A DNA stretch of 64,000 bases from Thysanoteuthis rhombus (GCA_963457665.1 OY735219.1:41957214-42021213); one strand, 5' to 3'; positions 49,140-60,881 are shown, counted from the stretch's first letter. Notes: a model not told the origin generated them from the letters alone. Made by a program: numbers and translations.

Positions 49140-51230
49140 AGGTCAGGGTAAACTCAGTAATAGAGCAGATAAAAATCAATATTTGAGAGGAATTGTGCAA
49201 TTATGATACAAGCATGAAATTTGGGGTACTTGTTCTCCAAAGGTTTTTGATCAGATCTGCCCAATTGGCCACTTGAATATCCAAGATTGAGGCCATCTTG
49301 GAGAATGGCTGCCAAATTGACCTCCCAAACTTGATTTTTATCATAGAAGTGTTTTATTTTTAAATTAACAAAATATGATTGTTTCCATAGTCAACATAAT
49401 TAGCTCCTTTCGATTGTTTTACATAAAAAAGGTGCATAAAAACATTGTCTTGAATTGTCTACAAAACAAAATAAATGACTAATTTACAAAAATAGGATGG
49501 TTCTCCAATAGGTGGAAAAGAGGAAATGCAAAGTGTTTGGAAAAGAATAATCTCGCTACCTGATCAATGACCAGTTGTTGACAGACAACTACTACAAGAA
49601 TTGAAACCTTTATGTATTAGTAACACACTCACATGAACACACACGGCCAGTACAACCTGATGGTGGAAGCATAACATGACTATTGCTCTGCTGAGACTGG
49701 CTGATCAGATCTTACCTTTGAAGTGTGAAACGACTAAAGCTAGAGAGTCCACAGTTCTGGAGTGTCTGGTGCTTGGCATGGAGCTAACCGTTTTCCCCCT
49801 GATCTGCTCATTCAGAGAATGAGAATTCAATCTGGCCCCTTACTTCTTTGAAAATGATAATGTCAATCAAGCACAATGAATCCCAATTCACCTCTGAGAT
49901 GATGTCTTTGATGACTTACAAAAGTGGTTTCACAAGGGCAACTTTGTTATTCACAAATGTAGAAGACAATTCTCTGTGAAACTGAACCCATGAACAAAAT
50001 AATTCAGTCATCAAAGGTGATGAGGAACCATTGATGAGTACCAGGGGGCGATGTCGTTATCAAGTCATTTCTACAAAATAAACCAACAAGACCGAGTTGT
50101 TTCACTTCCTTCCGGAGAAGATGTGTGACGCAAAGATAAACTCTTTCATTACCCAAAAAGGATAAAATGCCATTAGCAACACAGGAAGGTTCCTGGATGT
50201 TACATCTCCATGAAAATGATATGCAAGCATTCATACAAGCCAGGTATGCAACAACAGATGCTAGCAAGGTCCTCATTATATTCATCATAGCAATATCTGT
50301 AATGCCATCCTTACAGGACCTTCGTCTTGAGGACATATGGATTGCTTTAGACAAGGAGCAAATGTACAATGGATTCCAGTCCATGGAGAAGTTTCTGCAA
50401 TAGGAACTTTCATGCATTCACTGGGTGTGATGTGTCTGCTTTTCGTGGTAAACAGAAGACTGCATGTCAAACTTGGGAGATCTGTGATGAAATTTATGAA
50501 ACCTTCACCAATCTTAACCAGTATCCAACATTATCTAGTGATCTTGACCTGCTACTGCTGGAGAGATTTGTTGTCTTCATGTATAATGACAGATCAAGTG
50601 TAGCCGCTGGTGTGGACGATGCAAGACTGGATCTCTTCAACCACAACCAGAGGCCATAAAACTCAATTACACCAACACAGGCAGTCATTAGAGAGCACAC
50701 CAAACAAGAGACATTACCCCCACTTGCAGCCAGCTGTCAGGAACTGATGAAGTGTTCCTGAAAGAAAAGTTGCAACCAGAGATGTAAGGTTTCAACTCAA
50801 AGCTCCCGAGTATAACACTCAGCAGCTATACATGTGAACAGTAGAAACTGGAGGAATATTCAAATATGCACGATACAGTCAGATTGACAACCTGTTCTGT
50901 TACTTTTACATGAATAATTTTATATCATACCAGTGTTAAACTAGAAGACAATACTCCAGGGTGATTCGAAATACACAAAATGGCCAACAACACATTTTTA
51001 TTCTAAGAAATTTTCTTTTACATTAGAAAAACAAAACAAAACAAAAAAAAACAAAAAAAAAACTACTTTCAGAGGCCAATTTGGCAGTTGTCTTGAAAAA
51101 TGGGTTACATCTTGGATTTTCAAGTGGCGAGTCAGACAGTGGCTGATCAGAAACCTCTGGAGAACAAACACCAGATGTCATGCTTGTATCTATGAGCATA
51201 ATCTTTCTATTATCTGCTCCACTGTGGTAT
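49140..51230 (+). mobile_element. DNA transposon relic with long terminal inverted repeats
   Basis: The sequence at about 49140-49345 ('gatacaagcatgaaatttgg', 'tacttgttctccaaaggttt', 'ccacttgaatatccaagatt', 'gccaaattgacctc') reappears reversed and complemented at about 51065-51225. The arms are 160-200 bp and imperfect. Between them lies a frameshifted ORF of the 'FHAFTGCD' family. Outer limits and target duplication could not be fixed. This looks like a long-TIR DNA transposon whose only visible gene is not one of the standard DDE families I can recognise. Confidence 0.72.
50020..50745 (+). pseudogene. Decayed ORF of the 'FHAFTGCD' repeat-borne protein family
   Basis: Pieces in different plus-strand frames line up in the order of a multi-copy invertebrate protein family: KTELFHFLPEKMCDAKI (about 50090), QEGSWMLHLHENDMQAF (the 'EEADTRI..H' region, about 50180), LEDIWIALDKEQMYNG (about 50330), QWIPVHGEVSAIG (about 50370), NFHAFTGCDVSAFRGKQKTA (about 50405) and LLLLERFVVFMYNDRSS (about 50545), then a vnEAR-like DDARLDLFN. 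At least three frame changes and a stop after LEDIWIA... show it is inactive. In predicted proteomes of cnidarians and molluscs such proteins occur in many copies; their biochemical role is unknown to me. Sequence from 49500 to 50020 may hold more of the ORF, but no frame is convincing. Confidence 0.78.
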
Positions 51231-51655
51231 CACTCTCTTTATTATTACTACAGCAAATATATTTATACAGACTGTATGTACGAAAGGCAGAATCGATCGC
51301 ATTGAAATGGATACATTTTGCCTCAAAACTGGATGACATCACCTCATACATCAGCAGTCTAACAAACAAACAAATACAATATTACGAGTTAATTAAGTCG
51401 GAGCATATTTCACCTGACTGACAATAGTTTTAAAAACTTTAATTGGATTTAGACAATTTGTTATTTATATTCTACGAAAATTACTGACTAGTCAAAATTG
51501 TTACTAAATCATCAATGGTAAAAGAGTGATGGCATAGATTGGACTACTTTAAGATGAGGGAACATACATGGCACCACCTCAAAACAAAATTCAATCATGA
51601 ATTCAATTACCTGAATTTTCTCTTTGCAGGTTATTTTAATGGAACTTTTTTAGAG
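51231..51655. other. Non-coding flank of the long-TIR element
   Basis: The open frame at 51224-51421 starts inside the right inverted repeat and has no recognised domain. It might be part of the element if the element extends further right than I can trace. Confidence 0.4.
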
Positions 51656-51658
51656 CTT

Positions 51659-51842
51659 GATACCACACTCCCCCCCCCTCAACTACATCGATACCACACT
51701 TCCCCCCCTCAACTACTTCGATACCACACTCCCCCCCTCAACCACAACGATACCACACTTCCCCCCCAACCACATCGATACCACACTTCCCCCCACTCAA
51801 CTACATAGATACCACACTTTCCCCCCCTCAACTACATCGATG
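51659..51842. repeat. C-rich minisatellite, about 30-bp unit, 6 copies
   Basis: The unit 'cgataccacacttccccccc' plus 'ctcaactacat' recurs six times with variation in C-run length and small substitutions. The open frames through it are repetitive artefacts. Like the 6.04-kb array it couples an 'acac' motif to a homopolymeric C/G run, but the units are otherwise unrelated. Confidence 0.95.
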
Positions 51843-51930
51843 GTATATCTTGCATTAAGTAATACAGAGAAATGACAAAAATGAATCAACACCAATTTTC
51901 AATTAAGAATGTTTATCTAATGATCCAAAC

Positions 51931-52205
51931 CAGGCATGGGCAATCTTTCTGATCTAGTAAGCCACAGTTTTCATCTTTATTCAGGCTACACATTCACTTA
52001 AAAAATATTGATTATATCACAGAAAGCATGCTTATTTCTTTTTTAGTCAGAGAATAACTATTATTTCATTATTGATTTTGTGAAGCTAAAACAATAGTAA
52101 TTTTACAATATAAATTATGAAATTGACTTTGAGAAAAATGATATAAGATTTTGAATAAATGCCTAGATTGACTGCAGACCACAAAAATGTTGCCACAGGC
52201 CTATA
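51931..52205 (+). mobile_element. hAT-like family G copy 3
   Basis: It has the best left terminus of the family (caggcatgggcaatctttct) followed by 'gatctagtaagccacag', 'ttcaggctacacattcactt' and 'ttgactttgagaaaaatgat'. The right end decays after 'ttgccacaggcctatattc'. Confidence 0.75.
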
Positions 52206-53228
52206 TTCACTTCCATGTGATCGAAACAATTCAAAAATTCAACAATCAAATTAAAATTTGGCAGACTTGTCCATTTCAGATTTTTACTTTTTCAGAAATC
52301 AAATACCCATTTTTCTTCATAAACGGATCATATGGCTCAATTTAAAATGGAATTCTTGATTTTAATGCTACCCAACACCAACTTTTTTCACCTTCTGATT
52401 GACCAAAAATTTCAAAATCTCTAGGTTTTTTTTTATAGTAAATTGAGTAATTGTCAATATCTTTATTAAATCTTGAATCTGAGTAAAATAATGCAGTCTG
52501 TTAACCGATATCAATGTATTATGTTATAAAGAAAAAGTGATTCAAGTTTACCAAAAGCTGATTTTGGTATACTTTACAACCATTTACTGAGCTAGAAAAG
52601 GAGAATGAAGAGAAAAAGAAAATAAAAGCATCTAATCAAAAAATAAATTCCTAAAGTATACAGACAATTGGTAAAGAATTCAATAAACTGCTCCATTCAA
52701 TATCCCAACAACATGGCAGAGATTTTTGGTACATCAACTGAAGAGGGCAAGAGAAATTATTTGATTATAAAAATTATGAGGAGGAAATGCAGTAAGGCTA
52801 AGAAATCAATGGAACCATTTCATTGATTATGTCTACACAATCATACAAAATGTTTGTTACTTTTGGATTCATTATTGAGGGTTTTTTGTAGCAAATAGTG
52901 TTTTCTCCCTTTTCTATAATAGTTTATAAAAATAAACTACAATTGCGTTAGAAACAGATGTGAATATAACAATGGGAAAGCAGGAAACAGACAGACAAAT
53001 GGTTGGAAGGAAACATTTCTTTGAAAAAATGAAGAAAGATAGGTAAATGAAAAAGTTCCATGAACATCAAAAGAAAGAATATTTTCAAAAGTTTGGGTCA
53101 TTCGAAAGAACTTCTGAACAAATATAGTTCATAACTGAAAATAGAATACATGTTCAGTCACTTTGAAAGCAAACTTGGTTAAGTAGAAAAGAGAAAGAAA
53201 ACACCCAGGGTTGCTAGATTAGACCAAA
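52206..53228. other. AT-rich non-coding sequence
   Basis: Nothing recognised. Confidence 0.5.
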
Positions 53229-53353
53229 GGTATTGGAATAGCATCAAATTTGGAAATCAAGCAGTTTTGTAGGCAAAGGTTCAATACCAGGAGGCAGGTA
53301 TTGAATCTCTACCTACTAAACCACTCAATTTCAAAATTTGATACTATTCTAAT
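53229..53353. repeat. Long hairpin (inverted repeat, about 58-bp arms, 8-bp loop)
   Basis: The left arm from 'gtattggaatagcatcaaat' to 'aggttcaatacc' pairs with the right arm 'ggtattgaatctctacctac' through 'atttgatactattctaatg'. The loop is 'aggaggca'. Mismatches and G-T pairs are scattered along the stem. 'gagattcaatacc' resembles a tRNA B-box, so the hairpin may derive from two inverted SINE heads. Confidence 0.75.
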
Positions 53354-53437
53354 GTCTGTGCTGGGTAAGTTTTAGATAAAACTTGGATTATCTTTTCTGG
53401 TCAAATCTGCTAGAAATCAGAGCAACAGATTTATTGC

Positions 53438-53762
53438 CAAGATTCAATGAATAAATTACTTCCCTCACCTTTTGTTGGGCAGTGATCACTTTAGTCTGAA
53501 ATTTCCAAAAGCATAAATACAGCCAGATAAAAATTAAGTGACCAATTTAGCATACACTTGCATTATGAATTGAACCCTCACTAAAAAAAACATTCAGGGG
53601 AGAAAATTTTTTTAAAGCGATTTTTGTAGACAGACATAAGTAAATGTTAACATTTTCAGTTCTTTAGCTCCAGTACACACCATAAATATATACATAGCCA
53701 GTCAGACAAACTTAAAAAACCAGAAAAACTTATGGTCGCAGTTTTAGTTGACAGTTTCTAAT
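53438..53762 (+). repeat. Dispersed repeat family A, copy 6
   Basis: It keeps 'caatgaataaattacttccc', 'gtgaccaatttagcatacac', 'gacataagtaaatgtta' and 'gcagttttagttgacagttt'. The left end is missing. Confidence 0.78.
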
Positions 53763-54059
53763 TAACTGAAAATTAAAAGAGCAAAGGGTTGCAGAAAGAG
53801 AACCAGGCCAGAAATAGAAGTGAGATGGTTAATGTCTGGGGGTAGAAAAAGATAATAGAACGACTGAGGTTAGAAAGAAGGTAATAGGAAAAAAAATATC
53901 AAATCTGTTTCAATTGATTTTTTTTTCTCTTTTCAACTACCATTATCCCGAAAAGCATCCAATCAAATTACAGAATGATTGACCAATAAGCAGATGTTAT
54001 CCCAGCATGCTCTGTCTAATTTCTACCAGCACCAAACTGATTAGCCATGTTTTCTAGTT

Positions 54060-54200
54060 CAGTGTTTCTTAAACTGTTGAATGATTCACCCAAGGGTAGA
54101 TGAAATTATTTGGGGGAATGAATGAATCTAGAGGGGTGAGTGAACAATGAGCGAGATAATTCGCATAGATATTTATATTTTTCTTTACTTGAACAAGAAA
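54060..54200 (+). mobile_element. hAT-type left-end fragment
   Basis: The sequence cagtgtttcttaaactgttg is typical of hAT termini. A matching right end was not found, so the true extent is unknown and the end coordinate is a guess. Confidence 0.45.
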
Positions 54201-56049
54201 AAGAATAGGCTGTTCAAAACCTGCGACATACAATTTTTGTCAACATTTGTTTCAGTAATGAAAATGTTATTAAAATATTTGTTTCCAATTGATTTTTCAA
54301 GTTAATCCCTGTTAAAACATCCAAAACAAAAATAAAAGGAAAAATTGTATACAAAATACAATGATTCTTTGGCAAAGGGAAAAGTTTTAAATAAAAAGTG
54401 CAAACATAAGTTATCAATATTTCAGTCTTTTTTCTTTTCTTGCTTTTGTGTTCTATTTTTTTATCTCAACATTTCATTTTTAACAGAATGACGTAGTACA
54501 ACATGGGCGAAAAAAAAAAATTAATTTTTCTTTCTCCTTCTCATTATCCACTCCCCCCATTATTAGGATAAGTTTTTTTTCTCATTAGGAACACTATCTC
54601 TCTTTAATCACGCTTTTCAGGTCACTCCATTCCTCACTTATTCAAATTTGATCTTGACATGAAATTTCTGCCAATCTCAGAACTGTTGACTTAAATCTCA
54701 TTCAGAAAGTAATTTTTTTTAGTAAACATACACAATAAAACATTATTTTTAAGTTTCAAGACTAACTTTAGTTGATGTGAAGTAGAAATTTTTTCAATTT
54801 CCCTTCTTGTTTTTTTGTCACTCCAATTTTGCTTTACATATTTTTAGGATGTTCAAAAACTTAAGAAATACGAGCTTTCCCTTTGTATTAGGTTATTTTT
54901 AAGCAAATCAAGATTTTTAGGTGTCCACATATTTTGATAAGACATTTCTCAATTGGTCAGTCAATCCCAGTTATGTTGAACAACAGAAATAAAGAGAAGA
55001 TGTAGGTCATCAAGTGGCGTAGCCAAAAAACACCAAAAATAGCCTTTTTTTATCTCTAGCAAATATTTCCATATATCAATATTTTACAAGTATGAGAATC
55101 AATCAACTCTAAGAAAAACTACTTGTTCTTTCTGCTAAAATACCACAGACGATTGAAGCATCATTGAACTTACAGTTCTTGTTTCAACTATTGCTAGTAA
55201 GAGGGAAATCAAGTCATTTATATGGGAACTTACATTTGAATGCAATTACCTTTTTTTTTAGAAGAAAATAGCTTATGTATCTGAGAGGAACATTTTGTTA
55301 TTTATTTTTCTTCTGTTACATTTGATGCCCTGCATATGTGCAAATTATATTGTATGTATGGGTGTGTGCATGTGGTTGTAGAGAAAAAAAAACACACACA
55401 CACACATATATGTATATCCTGCCAGGTGAATGATCTTCACTAGCCTTTTTGGAGGGTAGGTGCCTATCTCTGTAAGCTGGTCTCTCATTTGTTAGGCAAA
55501 GTATTTATATCACTCAATCCTTCATCAAGTAGTTGCTAACCATGTGTTAAGACATAAAAAGCATAAATTTGAGAAAGAACATATCTCAACTATTTCTGTA
55601 GTTCCAACTTGAATCTAGCTTCCAACACATTACCTTGATATTTGATCAGCTGTTACAAAAATAACTTTTCAAACTGCCAAATTCGTTTGAAAACACTGAC
55701 ATAGGTACTAAACTATAACATTAAAAAGTTCATAACATTACTGGTTCATTATAGCTGTGGGCAAGAATATTATTTATAACTCATCTTTTTTGAAGTTGGG
55801 AAGATTTTCTACAGGCTAGTTGTTTGAGTTTTCTTGTATTCTTTCTACTTGGCCAACTGTCAGAAGTAGCACTCCAAGACCATGAATATGGGAAATATAC
55901 AAAAAAAACTTCAATCACCAACCAGTACAGCCAACTGAAAAATATTGTAGACCACATATGGCCAGATTTAGACCATGGCAACTTCTTTCTGTAACCTTCA
56001 GTCAATCTAGACATTCATTTAAAATGATTTTTTATCCAGAAGCCAGTTT
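54201..56049. other. AT-rich non-coding sequence
   Basis: A short (AC)n lies at 55392-55405. The minus-strand open frames at 54214-54417 and 55781-56014 have no motif. A somewhat GC-balanced patch at 55795-55990 may be an unrecognised repeat. Confidence 0.4.
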
Positions 56050-56612
56050 TGAATAGAAAATGCAGAGTTGAAGAAAATAGCCCACTACATCTACTTAGGA
56101 CAATGAATCATCACAAAATCATCTAAAGAAGAAATCAAGCAAAAAAAAGGGAAAAAAAGTCACTAAGCTGGCAAGTTTACAAGCTCACCATTCAAGAATA
56201 AGAAAATTCTATTAATCATAAAAGAAGGGTATACAACACATGCATCCTCCTAATAGTGACCTATGGAGTTAAAACAGCAACTGAGAATTATGCTCAACAT
56301 CACATGGAGAAATCACAAGAGAGCACAGTTTATCGAAGAAAAAACAGGAGTCAGAGATATCATAGAAATCATTAGAAAACTCAAATGGCAATGGGCTGGA
56401 CATGTCAGAAAACTGCCGCACATCACAACTCACAGGAGATCATATGCAAAATTGTGGCCCAAAAAAAATTTTAAAAAATAAAAAAATAAAATAGATAAAT
56501 AAATAAATAAAATGGCACAATGATTTAAAACAAATCAGTAAGTATTTGCTCTATGGTACCCAAGGGAAAGTTTATATCCTACAACAGACGCTAAAAGGCT
56601 GATGATGACTGT
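56050..56612 (+). pseudogene. RTE-like LINE 3' part (RT3)
   Basis: From left to right: ELKKIAHYIYLGQ (the 'VDDYIYLG' segment), a basic stretch, then EKTGVRDIIEIIRKLKWQWA and GHVRKLPHITTH, ending near 'cagacgctaaaaggctgatg' with a short GAT tail at about 56598-56608. Stops and an A-rich insertion at 56460-56515 interrupt it. It is the same family as 41030-41435 but extends further 5'. Confidence 0.82.
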
Positions 56613-56633
56613 GAAATTACTATTGTTTTGGCT

Positions 56634-56795
56634 TTGCAAATTAATATGATTGTAATTCATGTTTGTCAAAAATAGAAATAAAGTACACTTTGTGTAATAC
56701 AATATACATTTTTAAGTGAATGTGTGGCCTGAATAAAAGGTGAAAAACGTCTTATGTGGCCTACTAGATCATAAGAATTGTCAATGCCTGAAGTG
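56634..56795 (-). mobile_element. hAT-like family G copy 4 (partial)
   Basis: The minus strand begins 'caggcattgacaattcttat' and continues 'gatctagtaggccacataag' and 'aggccacacattcacttaaa'. The right half is missing. Confidence 0.68.
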
Positions 56796-56904
56796 GGCAA
56801 ACATATAATCAAGCCTTCACTTTCATGTCAAATCAGTCAACCTCATCACTACAAAAGAGACAAATTTATTTTGAACCAGAACAAACTAGCATTCCTAGGG
56901 AAAT

Positions 56905-57128
56905 TATGAATCATCACGGTCCATTATATGCAGTGTTGGGGTTGATCAATCAAAAAGTTAGGAAAAGGGATAATCAATGAAGAAGTTACTTCTCTCACTT
57001 CTAGTTGGGTTTTGATCACTAAGGTCTGAATTTATTTTAAAAAAATAAAATGACAGACATAAATAAGTGATTAATTTAAACTTACATTGCATATCCCCCC
57101 CCACTAAAAACCTATTTTAGGGGGGAAT
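56905..57128 (+). repeat. Dispersed repeat family A, copy 7 (3'-truncated)
   Basis: Blocks 'ttggggttgatcaatcaaaa', 'taatcaatgaagaagttact', 'taagtgattaatttaaactt' and 'actaaaaacctattttaggg' are present. The copy stops before the 'ccattggtgcag' part. Confidence 0.75.
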
Positions 57129-57544
57129 TCGACTCATTTGCAAGGAGCATGTGTGCTAAATTTCACTTTCCTGCTCGTAAGATACATTGATAGTCATACA
57201 TAAAAAGGTCAGAAGGCCTGATGGGTAACCTAAACCAAGCAACAGTGATTAAACTGGTCTGTTGTGGCTAGCAGTGATTAAAAACTTGATACAAACAGCC
57301 AATCTTACATATAGTATGAACTTATACATATGAGTGCGTACAATTTGATTAATGCATCAATTATGCTCAAGTAGAATTTTAGATGTAGTCATTTAAGTGT
57401 TGCATGCTAGAAACAATGAATTTCTCTGTCTACAGCAGAATTGGTCAGAACTCTTGATTAAACCAAATCAGACCACAGATGTTAACAATAATTTTGCAAT
57501 CACTCACTTTGTCCCGTTTATTAGGTGAAACTAAAAGACAATAG
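57129..57544. other. AT-rich non-coding sequence
   Basis: Nothing recognised. Confidence 0.5.
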
Positions 57545-57690
57545 AGTCATCGTAGCCCCACAAATGGCCTGACCAACCTGCCTGATTGAAAGTATCTCTG
57601 GTCACATATTTTTTGGTGACAACCTTTGAAAATTTGCATGAATACTCCATTATGCACCATCTAAAAACTTTTTTCTATTACAAAACTAAT
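57545..57690 (-). mobile_element. MITE family B copy 7 (right half)
   Basis: On the plus strand it begins 'gagtcatcgtagccccacaa' (the right TIR in reverse) and continues 'tctctggtcacatatttttt' and 'tactccattatgcaccatct'. The left half of the element is lost. Confidence 0.78.
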
Positions 57691-57719
57691 TTTTGGGGAT
57701 AATTAACTTTGGTATTTTG

Positions 57720-58150
57720 TTAATTTTCAAGAATTTTATCGAACACATGCTCCACTTTCTTCTGCTAACTTTCAGCCAACTTCAGAATTCCATCCTTGAA
57801 CATTTGTCTTTCTCAATAAAGAACCGATCTTTGCAGTCTTTCAGGAAATAGACATTTTTCATTCAAATAATTCTGTAAAGACTGCAATATCTGGTAATCC
57901 AAAGGTGCAATATCTCGTGAATATAATGGATGGGTAAAAATTTCCCAGTAAAGCTGTAACAAATTTTCTCCTGGTCAAGCATTATTCAGATGGAATATAA
58001 TGCTGTTTCACTCAACTAAAGCCACACACTTTTCATTGATTGCTGCCTTCAGTCATTTAAGTAGGAGCAGTACTTGTTTGTATCAATCAATCATTCCGTT
58101 TTGATAAAGCAGTTCATAATTATGAACCATATTCATTTGTAGTATTTGCT
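57720..58150 (-). pseudogene. mariner transposase C-terminal relic
   Basis: On the minus strand the fragments MVHNYELLYQNGMID, RQQSMKSVWL, THPLYSRDIAPLDYQIL and LQNYLNEKCLF follow the order of mariner transposases: the 'YELL..G' strand, the 'L..AI..K' helix, the 'HQDNARPH' segment (badly decayed here) and 'YSPDLAPSDY', which carries the third catalytic Asp of the D34D group. Stops and frame changes are frequent, so it is inactive. No TIRs were found. Confidence 0.75.
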
Positions 58151-59384
58151 TTGAATGTATTAGTAAATTCTAAGAAAAAACGTTTGATGGGCAAAAATTT
58201 AATGCAATAACAAATGAATACTTGTTATTTTTTTTCAAGTCAATAGGAACAATTATTTCAGGCAGCAATATTCTAAGAGTTTACCAATTTTAGTTCTCAA
58301 AATAATGCACTCTGTTTCTGCAAACTTATCTCCAACAATAGACTTGCAAGAATATAAAAACAAATATGCAGCTAGAATGTATGCGTCATTTAATAGTGCT
58401 GTTAAACTCTTGTAATGGTATTTATTCTTCTATAATTCTTATCAGGCCAAAATAATTTGAAGTCAATTTATATACATGGAGAACTTGACAATAAAAATAT
58501 ATAGTTAATCAATGGCTTAGTTTTGGCAGTTTTACAAACAGATGAATAAAAAGTAGTTGAACATCAAGGCTTATACTGATTGACAAGGGAAAAGAGTTAA
58601 GTACTATGAATGTTGAACATGGATGAAACTACTTTAATGATTGGCTCAAGTTTTTATGCAAGAGTAGATCAAGTTTCATCCAGAACCCAGAGTAGTAATT
58701 ATGAAACAATATGAGCAAAATGTACTGGCAACATTTTTACATTTAATAATACATTAAATCTGTACAGTTAGATAGCCAAAGGGCAAATAAAATTCGTTCC
58801 TATTTGATTTCTTTATAACTGTCCCAAAACTAAACATAGCACTTTCCTCCAAGTGAATTGTATAATTATAAAACCATATGCAAATTATGTTTGTTTGGTT
58901 GTATAATTGTCTGTTGGGTTAGAGTCCTGTTATAACCTAAAAGATATGAATTGGTCAATGTGAAATACATCAAAATAATATTGTAAATGCATTTTCGTAA
59001 CATTGCAATAAAATTATGATAGGGTTGTAAAATGTGATCGTCTGTTGTCAAAATGAAAAATACTTCACAGAAATGCTGATCATTTGAAAGTGAGAAGAAA
59101 AGTGTGGAAGACTTGAATGTTCAATGTTTGTTAGGCTTAAGACTTTATACTAGCATTATTGAAACAGACACCAGTTTAATATATTTACAACCCTTTTTTC
59201 TCTGTACAATTTTCTAAAGAAAGAAATTCACCCCTTCTTTTCTCATGGATTATACTCCTGATGAAGGCTGAAGAATGTATCAGCCAACAGTTTGTGAACA
59301 ATATCAAGGATATAAAGCAGGGGTTCAATCATCTGAACAAAATATAAAATGATTTTAAAAAGTTTTTCTCATGTGGAGTTATAT
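58151..59384. other. AT-rich non-coding sequence
   Basis: The minus-strand open frame at 58866-59051 has no motif. A patch at 59250-59330 ('cctgatgaaggctgaagaat') resembles repeats found in many invertebrate genomes but has no second copy here. Confidence 0.4.
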
Positions 59385-59690
59385 CATCTGAATAAACTAA
59401 TGAATTCAGGATTTGATAAGCCTGGCTGCTGCTGGGTCTAACCCCACTCCTATCCCAACTGATTACTGCAACTTATTTTTGTATTGTTTATTGTATATTT
59501 GATGAATAAATTTGTAGGTATATGAGACTTGTCAGCTTAGCTCAGTTGGTAAGAGCTGCCTTCCATGGGTGTGATTTCAAATCACAGTAGGGAAATGTTA
59601 ATTCAAAAGAGATTTAGTTAAATGTGATATGATAGACAAGAGGTGTAGAGTTTACTCCTGAAATTTGGTGAGAATTGTTCAGCTAAAAAA
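59385..59690 (+). mobile_element. tRNA-derived SINE F, copy 2
   Basis: It has an A-box TAGCTCAGTTGG (59538-59549) and a B-box-like GATTTCAAATC (59572-59582) with the expected short spacing. Upstream 'gattactgcaac' and downstream 'gtagagtttactcctgaaat' are shared with the copy at 26885-27155. It is better preserved than copy 1. A functional tRNA is unlikely: the variable part is too short and the acceptor arms do not pair. Confidence 0.78.
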
Positions 59691-60880
59691 AAAGGGGGGG
59701 GGGCATTTAAAAAGATGTATCCACACTTTAGTTCTTATAGGTAAGTTTTGTCAATCATAAGTTTATAGTTTAAATCTTGCTGGCACCATGATTACCTAAC
59801 ACAATTCTTAGAATTCTTCCGGAGAACTAAGATTAAATACAAATTTCAGTTAAATCAAATCAGACCGTATCTCCCTGTGTATAATCTACACCCACTTTTT
59901 GCATGAGAATGTGTGAGTAAATGCAAAGATGTGTGCATAAGAGAAAATTCAATGCCCACACATTTAGCAGGAGAAGGCATACATGCATGCGTATGTCAAT
60001 CAGTGTGGAGGGGGAGTGTGTAAACTAATTTTGAGTCCAATAAGGTCTATAAGGGAGGATGGTAATCCTAATTACCTGAAAAATATGTGATTAAAAGAGT
60101 ATCTAATTTTAAATTACTGCCACTACTGCCATCATAATAGTGCTGGCAGAAATTTCCAACAGTTAGGTTTCCATAGGTATCCACCTGGAGTCTTTGGCTC
60201 AAAACCCCTGGGAGGGGACGCATATCATACATGGGGAATTAAAGTATCTCAAAGAACACACACTATATATCAGACAGGTAATGGTCCCATAAGAAGGACA
60301 AAGTTTCCAATATAACGGAGAAAGAAAAATGAAAGAAAAAAAAAATGACAAGTATGATCCTTCATAGTCAATAATGATCAGACTCATACAATAATTGCCA
60401 TCTTATAAGGATTCTATAAGCACTGATCACTCAGCTACCTGCAGCAACCCTTGATAATAATGAGTTGCTAAGATGTTCAGAGTTGTTGACTCTCAAAGAT
60501 CTGTCTCCTTCAACCATTCACTTTCCTTAAAATCAAAAAATGCATTAAGACTGAGCTACTGGTTTCCACCTCAAAAATTTGGCAAAGTATCTGTACTGCT
60601 TTTGGCATAGGTCAAGTGGTTCCTTATAATCCAATCACCTTTGAGTGCTTCAGTTCTACACAAATTCCAAGCAAAGGAAGAATTCTAAGACTTGGTAATA
60701 ATCAAAAAGAGCCAAATGTCTGCTATTCAGATCCATTCAAGATATTCCAATCTACAAAATGAGATTCAAGACTTTAAAAACAAATTGGGTGAAGGTGAAA
60801 TACTATTTGTAGAAAGAGCAAACAGTTTGATTGGTTAGCTAAAATGACAAACATTTTGAATAATTGATAGTTTGTATTAA
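59691..60880. other. AT-rich non-coding sequence
   Basis: A G9 run follows an A run at about 59686-59703. The minus-strand open frame at 60199-60387 has no motif. Confidence 0.45.
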
Positions 60881-60881
60881 T

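Noticed and set aside
50004..50417. A 137-codon minus-strand open frame
   Set aside because: It is the antisense shadow of the plus-strand 'FHAFTGCD' pseudogene, whose motifs are recognisable only on the plus strand.
59528..59590. A functional tRNA gene
   Set aside because: A- and B-boxes are present but the arms do not fold into a cloverleaf and the sequence is embedded in a longer repeat with a second copy.
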